Assembly (NCBI GenBank): GCA_014529385.2
Contig: CM043955.1
Coordinates: forward strand, 147,377,640-147,441,639
Origin: Adiantum capillus-veneris
Lineage: Eukaryota; Streptophyta; Polypodiopsida; Polypodiales; Pteridaceae
Direction: 5' to 3'
DNA: 64,000 nt
In this document: one piece after another, positions 57,131 to 64,000 of the stretch
Layout: every line of letters begins with the position of its first letter
Numbering within the stretch: position 1 is the stretch's first letter
Program-made: the position numbers and the translations under genes
The notes under the pieces: model-generated
The model's database searches: none
Seen by the model: the letters and a program-made list of their open reading frames with translations, nothing else
What the model was told of the DNA's origin: nothing

Positions 57131-58866
57131 AGGGGAATAAAGGGAGCCATCTCTCGTGCTAAGTAGCACACATTAATGCAAGGAAATAAACAAATATTTG
57201 TGGAAGTGTAAAATCTAAATCTTGTCACTATATTCAATCCCGTTGCACCTGACACGAATCTATCAAGGACGTCTGTGAAATACTTCCATTAACCGAGGAA
57301 AATCCCTTGTGGTGTGTAATAGATCTCATACTAAGTGCATGAGCCCACGAACCGTCATCTCAGAAGTCAACTCAAGTGACTGCATGATACTCCGATTCAT
57401 GTTGGACCATGAACGTGTACAGATCAGGTCATGAACGTATATGATAATAAAGGGCAACTTGTACTGTGGGGAGCAACATAGTGGTTCGAACCCCAAGAGT
57501 ACGTCATAGCCCAATAAGTGTGAATGAATTGTTAATTCTCTGGTACCAAGCTCTAGGGGCCTGCTTGAGGCCGTACAACGCCTTTGTGCAATCCATACAC
57601 ATAATCCTCCTTTGCCTGCAACTCTGAACCCAGGCAGCTGCTCCACATAAACCGCTTTACCTGAAGATCTTGAGGGTTTTTTTAACCAATCGTTGTATCT
57701 TGTTAAATGGCTCGGGCCGTATTTTGTGATTGGCGTATTGGCTATACAAAGGGTATAAGCATATCAATTTTGTTTTTGAGAGAGATCCTATTATCTCAAT
57801 TCGGCTATCTTTTAGATTTATATTCTGACTGGGATGATCTTGTGTTATTTTTGTATTTCAGATTGCGTACTTAGACTATTGTAAAAAGCGTGGCTTCAGC
57901 AGTTGCTACATCTGGGCATGTCCTCCTTTGAAAGGGGATGACTACATATTGTACTGCCACCCAGAGATCCAGAAAACACCCAAAACAGACAAGCTACGAG
58001 AGTGGTACTTGTTACTTTGCTGTCCTCTCAATACAAATTTGTTGCTGGTTGGGTGCTTTGTTTGGCTTATGGATTTTTTTGTTCTTTGGCTTCTCACAGG
58101 TACTTAAGCATGATCTCAAAAGCAAAGAAGGAAAAAATAGTAGTTGCAAACAAAAACCTGTATGATTACTTTTTTACAACAGGAAATGATTGTAAAGCTA
58201 AGGTGTCAGCTGCTCGTCTTCCTTATTTTGATGGAGACTACTGGCCAGGAGCTGCTGAAGATATACTTCAGCAGCTTGAACAAGAGAAAGATGGTTACTA
58301 CAGTCAAAGGAGAGGGAAAATGAACAAAATAATAGCAAAGAGAACAACGAAGACGTCAGCTCAAACGGAGCTAGCGGGCAGTCAGTCTAAGGATTTTCAA
58401 TTGATGACTAAGGTATTTGGAGGGGATTGGGCTTTTTAAATTGCTCAGGTGCTGCTTGCCCTATTCTTGTTGTTGGTAAAGAGACAATTTGGCTTAATGC
58501 TTGTAGAGTCTATGATTATTAAAGTAAGTGTAAGATGTTCTTGAGCTACAACGATGTAATTTGTTGCTGCAGCTGGGACAATCAATTGCTGCCATGAAGG
58601 AGGACTTCATAATTGTTCAAATGCACCACGCATGTTCACGCTGTCACTTGTATATTGTTTCGGGTGCTCGTTGGACCTGTGAACGTTGTTCTGGAAACTT
58701 CCAACTATGTGCTAGGTAAGCACCTGGTGGTTAATTATCAGTTAAGTTATCAATTCAATGATTGATTGTGGATTTGTTCCCTGGCAGTTGTTATGAAGAA
58801 CATGAGAAGCTTGAGGAGGAGAACAGACATCCAGCTGGCAAGAAAGAATTCCATCAGCTAGTACTG
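42971..58866 (+). CDS. HAC1: p300/CBP-type histone acetyltransferase, HAC family (3' end beyond the window)
   Basis: Nuclear transcriptional co-activator that acetylates histones and is recruited by DNA-binding factors. Twelve coding exons with GT/AG borders keep one frame: 42971-43122, 43207-43300, 43386-44136, 44274-45733, 45831-46127, 46201-46476, 46601-46729, 46816-47016, 57862-58004, 58100-58412, 58573-58715 and 58788-58866. They give 1346 residues: KIX-like (about 36-95), TAZ (about 535-615), PHD-like (about 830-960), KAT11 catalytic domain (about 1050-1272) and the start of a ZZ finger (to 1346). Arabidopsis HAC1 continues for several hundred residues (ZZ, TAZ2), so the 3' exons lie outside. 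Start chosen because an in-frame TGA (42959-42961) lies just before this ATG and the N-terminus MQTQAQGV resembles HAC starts. No break is seen, so the gene looks functional. The symbol means family level; which paralogue cannot be told. Confidence 0.95.
43386..45733 (+). CDS. HAC1: HAC exons 3-4: low-complexity linker and TAZ1 zinc finger
   Basis: Exon 3 (43386-44136) finishes the KIX-like domain ([20 protein letters not shown]) and enters a G/S/Q-rich linker. Exon 4 (44274-45733) holds more linker, then the TAZ finger at about 44885-45120: [41 protein letters not shown] and [11 protein letters not shown], with the Cys/His spacing of TAZ domains that bind activation domains of transcription factors. 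After it come a PVKRAKVE basic patch (possible nuclear signal, near 45220) and [21 protein letters not shown], the HAC-specific lead-in to the PHD region. Confidence 0.95.
45831..46476 (+). CDS. HAC1: HAC exons 5-6: zinc-binding and PHD-like region
   Basis: Exon 5 (45831-46127) starts [15 protein letters not shown] and has [17 protein letters not shown] and FCGPCY cysteine pairs. Exon 6 (46201-46476) starts [20 protein letters not shown], continues [12 protein letters not shown], and then reads [20 protein letters not shown]. These are the PHD-like and preceding zinc segments that sit just before the catalytic domain in all plant HACs. Borders: agga|gtaag, gagcag|tggg, aatgag|gtgc. Confidence 0.95.
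46601..47016 (+). CDS. HAC1: HAC exons 7-8: first half of the KAT11 acetyltransferase domain
   Basis: Exon 7 (46601-46729) encodes [20 protein letters not shown] ... DFLYKSK. Exon 8 (46816-47016) encodes [40 protein letters not shown], and ends TYVYHEIL. This is the acetyl-CoA-binding half of the p300/CBP-type domain, very close to Arabidopsis HAC1 text. The domain is interrupted after this exon by a 10.8-kb intron. Confidence 0.96.
47665..47739 (+). repeat. (CT)n(GT)n compound microsatellite
   Basis: About 54 bases of ct repeats directly followed by about 21 bases of gt repeats. The long ORFs through it ([12 protein letters not shown]) are artefacts. Confidence 0.97.
47860..48340 (+). repeat. 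TATCGCC-type minisatellite with long C runs
   Basis: ctatcgcctatcgcctaaac recurs (about 47964, 48070), together with ctctttacatttt and ctctatcgc phrases. C runs of 34 (48028-48061) and 29 (48159-48187) bases interrupt it, with shorter CT runs up to 48331. It lies directly 5' of LINE ORF1. Confidence 0.88.
48463..49356 (+). CDS. LINE ORF1: coiled coil plus RRM-like RNA-binding region
   Basis: 297 residues, open throughout. Residues about 1-130 form a coiled coil ([37 protein letters not shown]). A basic linker [14 protein letters not shown] follows, then at about 165-290 a domain reading [15 protein letters not shown] ... [17 protein letters not shown] ... [17 protein letters not shown] ... 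[20 protein letters not shown] ... [13 protein letters not shown]. Coiled coil, RRM-like fold and C-terminal domain in this order match animal L1 ORF1p trimers that package LINE RNA, and differ from the DUF4283/CCHC ORF1 usual in plant L1. No other reading frame competes. Only 30 bases separate it from the ORF2 start. Confidence 0.8.
   Translation: MRKLNDKADPLEDAIQKCKEEMMETITKMNRNLLGTINMLEGRVLIQESKINTLEDRVTTQDEEIASLKKDLAEARSRNTLEEDELQPSVIEEINTIKEQVRAIKEGEEQHKEMTTSWVDVLTKTQQKADEAKKWIKVAKKGKGKEITSTSTPTIINQTLEEEQRRRVCALHVRICGLKDKGNLDEEVKELTALMGVHEPTHTRAWRVGNIKKNGSSGETSKERALILRFPSMEAKKSVLKKRPTLKETGIFLGDDLTLSQIAHIQEVMPEIRVARRKGKIAFYRDGKMVILERRST
49387..50754 (+). pseudogene. LINE ORF2, endonuclease and start of RT
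   Basis: [20 protein letters not shown] and FYSETSVY are the first APE-type motifs, then text jumps to [30 protein letters not shown] and STVDYVM ... [10 protein letters not shown]. The stretch between the ET motif and SPFS is about 70 residues shorter than usual, so an internal deletion is likely. The RT start follows: [60 protein letters not shown]. It ends at a TGA where related elements have a glycine codon (WAERE then MRAARQAG). Confidence 0.85.
50755..51725 (+). pseudogene. LINE ORF2, RT core
   Basis: [40 protein letters not shown] (motif A), [15 protein letters not shown] (motif B), then after frame changes [20 protein letters not shown] (motif C, YADD, near 51175) and [10 protein letters not shown] (thumb). 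At least two frameshifts. After [20 protein letters not shown] it reaches the C run at 51700-51725. Confidence 0.88.
51700..51725 (+). repeat. 26-base C run inside the LINE
   Basis: Expanded from a short c-run such as ggccccccc at 51970-51978 in the neighbouring duplicate. Confidence 0.9.
51726..52235 (+). repeat. 255-bp tandem duplication in LINE ORF2
   Basis: tagtggtggaggtgctcacc begins one copy at 51726 and the next at 51981; the copies are nearly identical over [20 protein letters not shown] and on to PSLTLTQ. 255 is 85 codons, so the frame is kept, but the first copy ends in TAA where the second has TCA. Confidence 0.93.
51981..52989 (+). pseudogene. LINE ORF2, C-terminal part with CCHC zinc motif
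   Basis: Continues open to 52702, with [31 protein letters not shown] as a Cys/His zinc motif near 52480-52560. After a TAG the same frame continues ([21 protein letters not shown] near 52989). The last part matches the truncated copy at 41470. Confidence 0.82.
53264..53880 (+). repeat. gcgttttt-rich sequence, AAAAACGC family (fragment)
   Basis: gcgttttt/gcgtttta occurs about ten times with atttcagcc phrases, as in the LTRs at 34444-40310. No primer site or LTR border is seen here. Confidence 0.55.
53851..54516 (+). CDS. Unrecognised ORF in HAC intron 8
   Basis: 221 residues if read from 53851; a start at 54091 ([20 protein letters not shown]) gives 141. Content looks protein-like ([57 protein letters not shown]), helical and amphipathic, with no low-complexity bias. 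I recognise no family. Repeats of about 90 bp surround it (about 53909 and 54749), which favours an origin inside a mobile element. Confidence 0.35.
   Translation: MRFWVDSRHLACVFLQRMKLPPTRTPSAGGPLGLLVTAVVHGIFDIDLIIYGRTILGRSIHSSHHLAVAHSRGGGDSWFAMDTPMHSSEEFTGDMAMLMAYGIPTFPKKTPPSWVDRHLPLDLDTSDHLLTQEHLHGLRERIFDLFLDGFIAWIYRLEWNFSALDSLGEFTREMWEIRHPVTTSGVTPSLAWMVVQLLFYTLDHFDCYLQSCLHSPSVTLQ
53909..54860 (+). repeat. Direct repeats of about 90 bp, 840 bp apart
   Basis: ctcctaccaggacaccatcc ... gtggtccgctcggtctctta near 53910 is repeated as cctgctgacaggacaccatc ... gtggttcgtgcagtctctcg near 54750. A second pair, ttcagtctggctttccttca and tttagtctggctttccttgt, lies near 54718 and 54838. Confidence 0.6.
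54880..55428 (+). repeat. Probable LTR of a gypsy element (related to the right window edge)
   Basis: Ends directly before a primer site at 55429. Its part 55260-55400 (gaaatattgaaaggggcgc ... gggccgtgtcgactt) is similar to 63860-63990. Left edge not defined. Confidence 0.55.
55429..55440 (+). promoter_or_regulatory. tRNA-Met-type primer binding site
   Basis: tggtatcagagc after ccaagttttttagag. Confidence 0.85.
55441..56620 (+). pseudogene. Ty3/gypsy RT and RNase H fragment
   Basis: [40 protein letters not shown], then [62 protein letters not shown] and [20 protein letters not shown]. This is clear Ty3/gypsy RT into RNase H, right next to the primer site, so gag and protease are absent. Broken in several places. 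Not the same family as elements 1 and 2. It ends within RNase H at about 56620. Confidence 0.9.
56621..56950 (+). other. AAAAACGC-type fragment joined to the RNase H remnant
   Basis: gcgttttttcagccagctctcagccc at about 56760 and tttcagccc phrases resemble the LTR family at 34444-40310. No borders seen. Confidence 0.4.
57096..57128 (+). repeat. (CT)n microsatellite
   Basis: ctctct run of about 33 bases in the HAC intron. Confidence 0.93.
57200..57720 (-). pseudogene. Ty1/copia reverse transcriptase fragment
   Basis: Minus strand near 57640-57540 reads [20 protein letters not shown] and then RAWYQRI, the copia motif usually written YMEQPPGF...[13 protein letters not shown]. Further on are [15 protein letters not shown] (usual YVDDLI block, near 57430) and [13 protein letters not shown]. 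This is copia and not gypsy. Heavily decayed. Confidence 0.8.
57862..58412 (+). CDS. HAC1: HAC exons 9-10: second half of the KAT11 domain
   Basis: Exon 9 (57862-58004) encodes [40 protein letters not shown] and KTDKLREW. Exon 10 (58100-58412) encodes [20 protein letters not shown] ... [20 protein letters not shown], the most conserved block of plant HAC catalytic domains, then a basic linker [19 protein letters not shown]. The W codon is split by the intron between them. Acceptor of exon 9: ttttgtatttcag. Confidence 0.96.
58573..58866 (+). CDS. HAC1: HAC exons 11-12: first ZZ zinc finger (incomplete)
   Basis: Exon 11 (58573-58715) encodes [39 protein letters not shown] and FQLCA. Exon 12 (58788-58866) encodes [20 protein letters not shown] and EFHQLVL. 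The cysteine pairs are those of the ZZ finger after the HAT domain. The donor ctg|gtaagc at 58867 opens an intron that does not close before the window ends. Confidence 0.93.
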
Positions 58867-59109
58867 GTAAGCTCTTCTTGAGCAAATAATTCTGTGCTTG
58901 CCATAAGGCTACATCTGAACCATTGTGCTATACAATGGCTGAGAGCCATAAGGCATCGTATCTCTCTCTACTCTCCTTGCCGCAAGATCTTATTTTGTTC
59001 CACATTTCTTACATCTTTGTCTTGCACGCTTTGTTCCATCCTTCTGGGGGTACTAGTGGAGTGTAAATCCTCGGCAATGATTGTCAACTACTCCATCATC
59101 TGTCAGGGG

Positions 59110-60020
59110 GTATCATGTTGATACACCTTCATACTCTTTTGAAGCTGTGGTTGAAGGCATGCTTTGAATTTTCGCATCTTTTCCTCCTTGGAAATCTTCA
59201 TGAAAGAAGTATCTTTGAGAAGAACCGACCAATACTTGTCAACATAAGTCCTGATTTTCTCATGTTTCTTTTGGGCGAGCTAGTCCCATTCCTCTGGATG
59301 TCCTTCTCAAAGTTAGGCGGAAGGAATTGTTCATAAAATTCATCTTTGCGCTGAGTCTTCGTTTTGGCTTGTGTACCTTCCAAAATCGTGGCTAACCACT
59401 ACTTGCTTGCCGTCTCCTTGAGAGACATCCCAACATGACGCAACTTGGAATTTTCAGTAAAGTTTCCGTCGACCAAAGCAATCTCAAATTGTCTGATAAA
59501 AGACAGTGCCTTGGAGAGATATCTCCGTCCTGTGTAACTGTCAAACGTGACATCCTTGTCACCGAATTTGAAACCCCGCATTTGTGGTGATGCTTGCGGT
59601 TATCCTTCTTGAATTTGGGCTTCTCTTTAGTGTTATGTAGGGAAGTAGTAGGCGTTCTCTTCTTGCAAGAAGGCTTAGATACTGTATGAGAAGTGGAAGT
59701 AGTATTATAATCAAGAGAGTATGATGGAGAAGAGATAGAGACATCCTTGCTTTCATTCAGCAGACAGTGTTCTTTTTCCTAGCCCTTGCTCTTTGTAGGC
59801 TATTTTTTCTAGATCCGGAGATCCCTTGTGCGCTAGTATCTCTTTCTGCATTTTCCTCTTGTGGGTTATTTCCATCAGCAAGGTTTTCCTGACGTCCATC
59901 GACATGAGTTCTTCCTTGGAGCTTCTTGATTCCATCCAAAACCTTCTGGATAGCCGGTAGCATGAGAAGTTGCTACAATTCTGCGAGTTGAACTTGTACT
60001 TGCTGAAGTTGGTCTTCAAC
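59110..60020 (-). pseudogene. Ty3/gypsy gag remnant
   Basis: Minus strand: DVTFDSYTGRRYLSKALSFI and RQFEIALVDGNFTENSKLRHVG resemble the gag core FLTYDGTFG...AFIKQFDAAFGDKGFTESSKLHHV of element 1. Further on are HEKIRTYVDKYW and CLQPQLQKSMKVYQ, like HESIHKYVDKFW and GLPEEMAEYINSQR. It is distant from elements 1 and 2 and well decayed. Confidence 0.78.
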
Positions 60021-61424
60021 GGTTCTCCCTTGATTCGTCATGGTTCTTCCCGTTCCTTCCCGGAATCGTCTTCCTTTGCAAAAAAAGAGAAACGGGAGCG
60101 TTCACGAATAATCAATAAGATGAAAATAAATAGAACATTGTCTAAAAGGGACAAGGGAAAAGATTGACATAGTATTGGGGACCAGAAGAGGGGTTGGTCC
60201 CCTCCCCCCCCCCCTTAAAGAGAATTTTTATTTAGAGAGAATCCGTTTTAAAAGCACAAGAACTGGAGAAAACCCCTGCCTTCTAGATCTTAGACTTGAT
60301 GGTCGTTTCCTTCTCGTCAGGGAAATCTGAGAGACAAGCTCTCAACTCCTTTTTCGTGTGTATTCAGAGCATAAAGCTCCGCAAACCGCTCTGGTTTCCG
60401 TTTCCGGAATCCCCGAGCGTAGGCTAAAGCCTCCTTGCTCCTTCTCCACGATGGAGTACCTGCAAAACGCACAAATACAAAAGCAACAACTTGTAGAGCG
60501 TACTCACAAGTTTCACCTGTCGCTCCTAGTACGGAAAAGTGACCTCCATACGTCGACTTATTGCGATCACTTGCAGTTTCCAGGCGGCAGAGTCTCCTTG
60601 TGCTAGCGCTGGCATTTTTGGCCTGAGAGAGGGGGCGCTAGGTTGCTTTTCAGGCCTTTGGACCTGGCAGGAATAGTTGTCGAACTTCATGCAACAAAAG
60701 CAGAGCAAGAGGGCACTGGAATAGGTAGGAGGAGAGAGAAAAGGGTTCACGGCAGCTTTAGAGAGAGGAGAGAAAGGGATCAGTGGCCGCTTGGCTGTTT
60801 TTAGTAGATGTGGGGGCGTCTCCTCTTGGGCATGCTTTTTTTAAAGTGGCTGTCCACTTAGTAAGTGGGGAGCCGGTCACGTATTTTAAAAAGTGTGAAC
60901 TTGTTTAAAACCTCAATAAAAACTCAGTGAGATGAAAACCGATGCTACACAACACTTCCCAGGCGTCCGTGGATGCAACCGCATGCAGACATATATTTCC
61001 TCGCGGGAAAGCATCTGCTTTCTCGGAAAGTGCTCAAGAATCTTGCTTTCTAGAAAAAGATTCTCAGAACCCATCTTTATTCTTGTGCGTGCGTCTTTAC
61101 GCGTAATCCTTTATCTAGTTTGGATTTGCTTCCAGAACAACGGAATATTTTCTATCTGATGCTCTCCTCACCCATCATGTGACGCATCGGAAATACCCAT
61201 TCTCCGGTCTCTCCCATCCAACTTAGGGATCAACTCGTTCACGATGCTTAATGTCGCCCATCATATGACACATCAGAGTTGTCCGTTCCTGATGGCTTTT
61301 ATCAGTTCCAACAGATCTACAGTTTCCAACTTTTAACAATTGCAGTGTACACATTTAAATATCCTAATTTCAATAAATAGAAATTACTCAAAAAGAAAAG
61401 AAAATAGTCCATTTAGCAACACCC
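60021..61424. other. Unassigned stretch, possibly leader and LTR of the gag remnant's element
   Basis: No coding signal. Contains a C run (60208-60219) and a gctagcgctggcatttttgg phrase resembling the AAAAACGC family. Position upstream (minus strand) of the gag remnant would suit leader or LTR sequence, but no primer site was found. Confidence 0.3.
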
Positions 61425-61690
61425 ACAATATCGTGAAGATAATTTTGAGCATTGACCAATATGGATTGTTTTAGCATCCTTCGGTACCTCTAGGTACGTT
61501 TCGAGCGTTTCGTGTTTCGTTTCATTTTGAGGAGACGAAACACAGATTCATGTGACACTAAGTCTGTAGGAGTCATCATGAATCGTCTTGATACTTGGTA
61601 ATGTCACAATATCGTGAAGATAATTTCATGCATTGAGGAATATGTATCGTTTCAAAATCCTTGGGTACCTTGAGGTACACCCACATCCCG
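61425..61690 (+). repeat. Direct repeat of about 80 bp with a 180-bp period
   Basis: cacaatatcgtgaagataat begins at 61425 and again at 61605, followed in both by cattga..aatatg.atcgttt and ccttcggtacct/ccttgggtacct. Confidence 0.8.
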
Positions 61691-61910
61691 AAGGTAGCTC
61701 GATCTTGGGCGGTCTTTATGCTTTCCTAATTGAGGACGGGCATTTTTTGCATGTTGTACAAGGAATCGGCTATAAATTGCATCTTAACGCCTTGAGTCCA
61801 ATGGCAATTGGTGGTTTCAACTCATAGTCGTACATAACCGACTTTGGTGTGAGTGCGTGCGTGCGTGTGTGGGTGTGTACATAGATGTGAGGGAAGTTTG
61901 TATTAGAGTA

Positions 61911-62600
61911 TGTTTTTTTTTTTTCCCGAGAAAAAGATCCTTCTATTAGTTAATGAAAGCTGCCCATAGGGCTACATCCACCTCTGCAAGAGAGGGCTAC
62001 AACAAACACGGTGGGGAGACTCTCCCAATGAAAAAAACAACATATATACAATGAGGCTAAATCAAGAGATGGGAGGAGGGAAAAGCCACACAGGTGGACA
62101 GTAGTGCCATCTGAGCACCCCCTGGACCATGGAGTAAAACGGCCCAGGGTGCCAGAGACGAAGGAAAGCCTCGCGGCGCTCCCGCATGCGGTCGGAGCTG
62201 CCTTGTAGTCCCTCAAGCTGTCCTCTGAGAGTATGGATCAGCTCTAGCCAGAAGTCACGAACAGTCTCTGCTGGTGGTACAAGGCGAGCCTCAAAGATGC
62301 GGAAACAACGGGTCCGCCAGATGAACCAGAGAGCTAGGCCGCTGATGAGCTCCCAACACTCCGCTCTCACTGCTCCACTCCTGTGGAGTAAGGTCTATAG
62401 CAGGCTGGAGTGTAGGTCGACCCCCCTGTATCACTATCATCCTGCTGGTGGAAGATAGCTCAAACTGAAGTGCCGGGCCCGTGAGGGTGGACCAAGCCGC
62501 CGCCCCCCAAGTGTACTGTCGAGCCGTGGAAAGGGCAGGCATCAGCCGAAGAACTCGTAGCCACACCTGCTGGGCCGAGGGACAGTCCCAAAGACTGTCA
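61911..62600 (-). mobile_element. 5'-truncated LINE 3' end, minus strand
   Basis: A run of 14 T (61911-61924) is its poly(A) tail. On the minus strand, DSLWDCPSAQQVWLRVLRLM (near 62590-62530) is a zf-RVT segment and ECWELISGLALWFIWRTRC (near 62350) the L1-type end W...iW..R. Then a 3' UTR. It looks like a standard 5'-truncated plant L1 copy, different in text from the LINE at 16151-33100. Confidence 0.82.
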
Positions 62601-64000
62601 CGAGGACGTGGCAGTTATTAACCATGTCACAGAGATGTGGCAACTGCTAACCTTGGTTGTTGGTTTCTTTCCAATGGGGTTTATTTTATTTGTTTAAGAC
62701 CCTCTTCTTGAAGTAGCAAACGATCGTACATTGTATGGCCAATGTGAACGGTAGATTCACCCGCAGACGGGAAGTGGTCGGCACTGGAATTCGTATGGTA
62801 AGAAGATGTCTAGGCTCAGAGCAAGATCATATAGGTCCCCCCGTCGCACTTAGCAAGTTGGTGGATACTAGGAAGTGAACTCAATTAAGGTGTAAAGTCA
62901 AGGTGGGACTACCAACAAAAAGTATCCGACAGTTGGGCCACATTGCATTTTTGGATGCGGTCCCAATCAGGATAGATGGTCAGAAGACCAGTGGGAGCCC
63001 AACGGAAGCATCTCCTAAAATTTAGGGAACTGCTATTTTGGGCCATGAAATGTGTTCGCGTCATTACCTTTGGTATGACTAGGGGAACACTTTACAACTC
63101 TGCCGCGAAGTCAACTGACGCACCAGTTGAGATATTTTTAGCAGGGAAAGCCCAAACTCGGAAACTGGGCGACGTGTCAGCTTGTGAGCGATTCTGCCAC
63201 TCTGGGAGGCAAAAACGAGCTGCATATCATCAAAGGGGACGCCATTTTCAGCCATAGGCGGATTGCAACAGGTACAGAAGCTATGGAATGCTTACCTTGC
63301 CCTCTATGCACAGTATGGTGACGGGAGTGATGCCCCGCACGCTACATACTGCTCTCTTTCTCCCCTACGTGCAGTTATGTGATGCCCCACAAGAGGGCTA
63401 CTCATTTGACTGATGTACAGTTGTGTGGGTTCATGCTTTTGTGCTGAGGCAAGAGCCTCCTTGAGCAGGAACAGGGGTAGCTAACTGCTGCTCCAAAGCA
63501 GGCACTGGTGAGGGTCATAACCTCACCGTACAGGTGCAAAATCAGCGCTGTGTATGCGCTGTAATTTGACTGTTTTTCAGCCATACGGACGCCAGGATCA
63601 TTGGGAATCGTGCCCCACTGGCAAAGGACAGTTAGGGGACTGTTTGGGGCTGAAAACAGGGAAAAAACCAGTAAATACAGCGTGCTGAATTTACTGTTTT
63701 TGGACAGGAATCAGAGGGTATACGTCAGTGCAAGCGAGTTCCAGCAGGGGAATGGGTTTCGCGCAAGTTTTGGGGCTGTTATGCTGTCGAAATTTGGCCA
63801 AATCAAATGGTATCTAGGTGGATACACGTGAAGGATTCCCAGGACCTTACCTTGTAATTTACCCTCCTAAAGAATAAAGAAATACCGAAAGGGGCGCCAA
63901 TTTTGGGGCCTACAGGTTGTCGGCGTCTGCTCGGAGCATTCTAGCTTCCGGGCCGTGTGTGAGTTGAAGTGTTAACTCCCGTCGCAGGTTCTCTTTGCAA
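62600..64000 (+). repeat. LTR-like sequence related to 54880-55428 (continues off the window)
   Basis: The last 140 bases (aaagaaataccgaaaggggc ... ttccgggccgtgtgtgag) resemble 55260-55400, which sits just before a primer site. Before 63860 I see no clear match or gene. Confidence 0.45.

Larger units (their letters stand above)
47017..57861 (+). other. 10.8-kb HAC intron 8, filled by retroelements
   Basis: Between the donor atcctg|gtaatt and the acceptor gtatttcag|attgcg. It holds, in order: unassigned sequence to about 47640, CT/GT microsatellite and C-rich block (47665-48340), the second LINE (48463-53190), AAAAACGC-type and unknown sequence (53260-54880), a gypsy LTR/primer/RT fragment (54880-56620), a second AAAAACGC-type fragment to about 56950, and a minus-strand copia fragment (57200-57720). 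Confidence 0.85.
58867..64000 (+). other. Start of a long HAC intron running off the window
   Basis: Donor gtaagc at 58867 and no HAC-like exon afterwards. It contains gypsy gag remains (59110-60020), direct repeats (61425-61690), a truncated LINE (61911-62600) and LTR-like sequence (62600-64000). The intron is at least 5.1 kb. Confidence 0.7.

Noticed and set aside
1-64000. tRNA, rRNA, organelle DNA, Polinton-like or envelope-bearing elements
   Set aside because: No cloverleaf, rRNA landmark, capsid-type gene set of Polintons or envelope-like ORF was seen; the tggtatcagagc sites are primer sites, not tRNA genes.

Overview
The window is nuclear DNA of a land plant with a large, repeat-filled genome. 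The only host gene I recognise is a plant-type p300/CBP histone acetyltransferase (HAC family). The rest is Ty3/gypsy and Ty1/copia-type LTR elements, two kinds of LINE, satellite-like repeats and microsatellites. The mix (a plant L1, a second LINE whose ORF1 resembles the L1 ORF1p RNA-binding fold, chromodomain-type gypsy elements, and a short HAC N-terminus) makes me favour a fern or another non-flowering plant. That is inference; no tRNA, rRNA or organelle sequence is visible.

Layout. 1-10655: a Ty3/gypsy element on the + strand, followed by a second internal piece and a third LTR (LTR-internal-LTR-internal-LTR). 10656-13047: a degenerate tandem repeat whose units share a strongly preserved palindrome centred on catcatacgcgtatgatg. 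13048-13989: a probable minus-strand LTR whose primer site faces that satellite. 13990-16150: mostly unassigned. 16151-33100: one plant L1 LINE, nearly all of it inverted (minus strand), with a short plus-strand 3' piece, poly(A), and a 16-bp target duplication outside both; this is the signature of twin priming. Two LTR elements sit inside it: a gypsy element at 20685-29675 near the ORF1/ORF2 junction and a 1.8-kb coding-poor LTR element at 30676-32477 in ORF1. 34444-40310: an array of LTRs of one family, in both orientations, rich in the motif AAAAACGC. 40349-41300: a charged coiled-coil ORF, probably from a retroelement. 41300-41735: 3' ends of the second LINE family.

42971-58866 and beyond: the HAC gene on the + strand. 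I can place twelve coding exons with GT/AG borders and a continuous frame: KIX-like, TAZ, PHD-like, KAT11 catalytic and the first part of a ZZ finger. The catalytic domain is split by a 10.8-kb intron (47017-57861) holding microsatellites, long C runs, the second LINE (48463-53190), a Ty3/gypsy fragment and a minus-strand Ty1/copia fragment. The last visible intron starts at 58867 and runs past the window end, with more retroelement remains, so the gene's 3' end lies outside.

Functionally there is one working unit, the chromatin regulator. The mobile elements are related to each other: the two gypsy elements belong to one family, both ends of the LTR array share one LTR, and 3' ends of the intronic LINE also lie just upstream of the HAC start.
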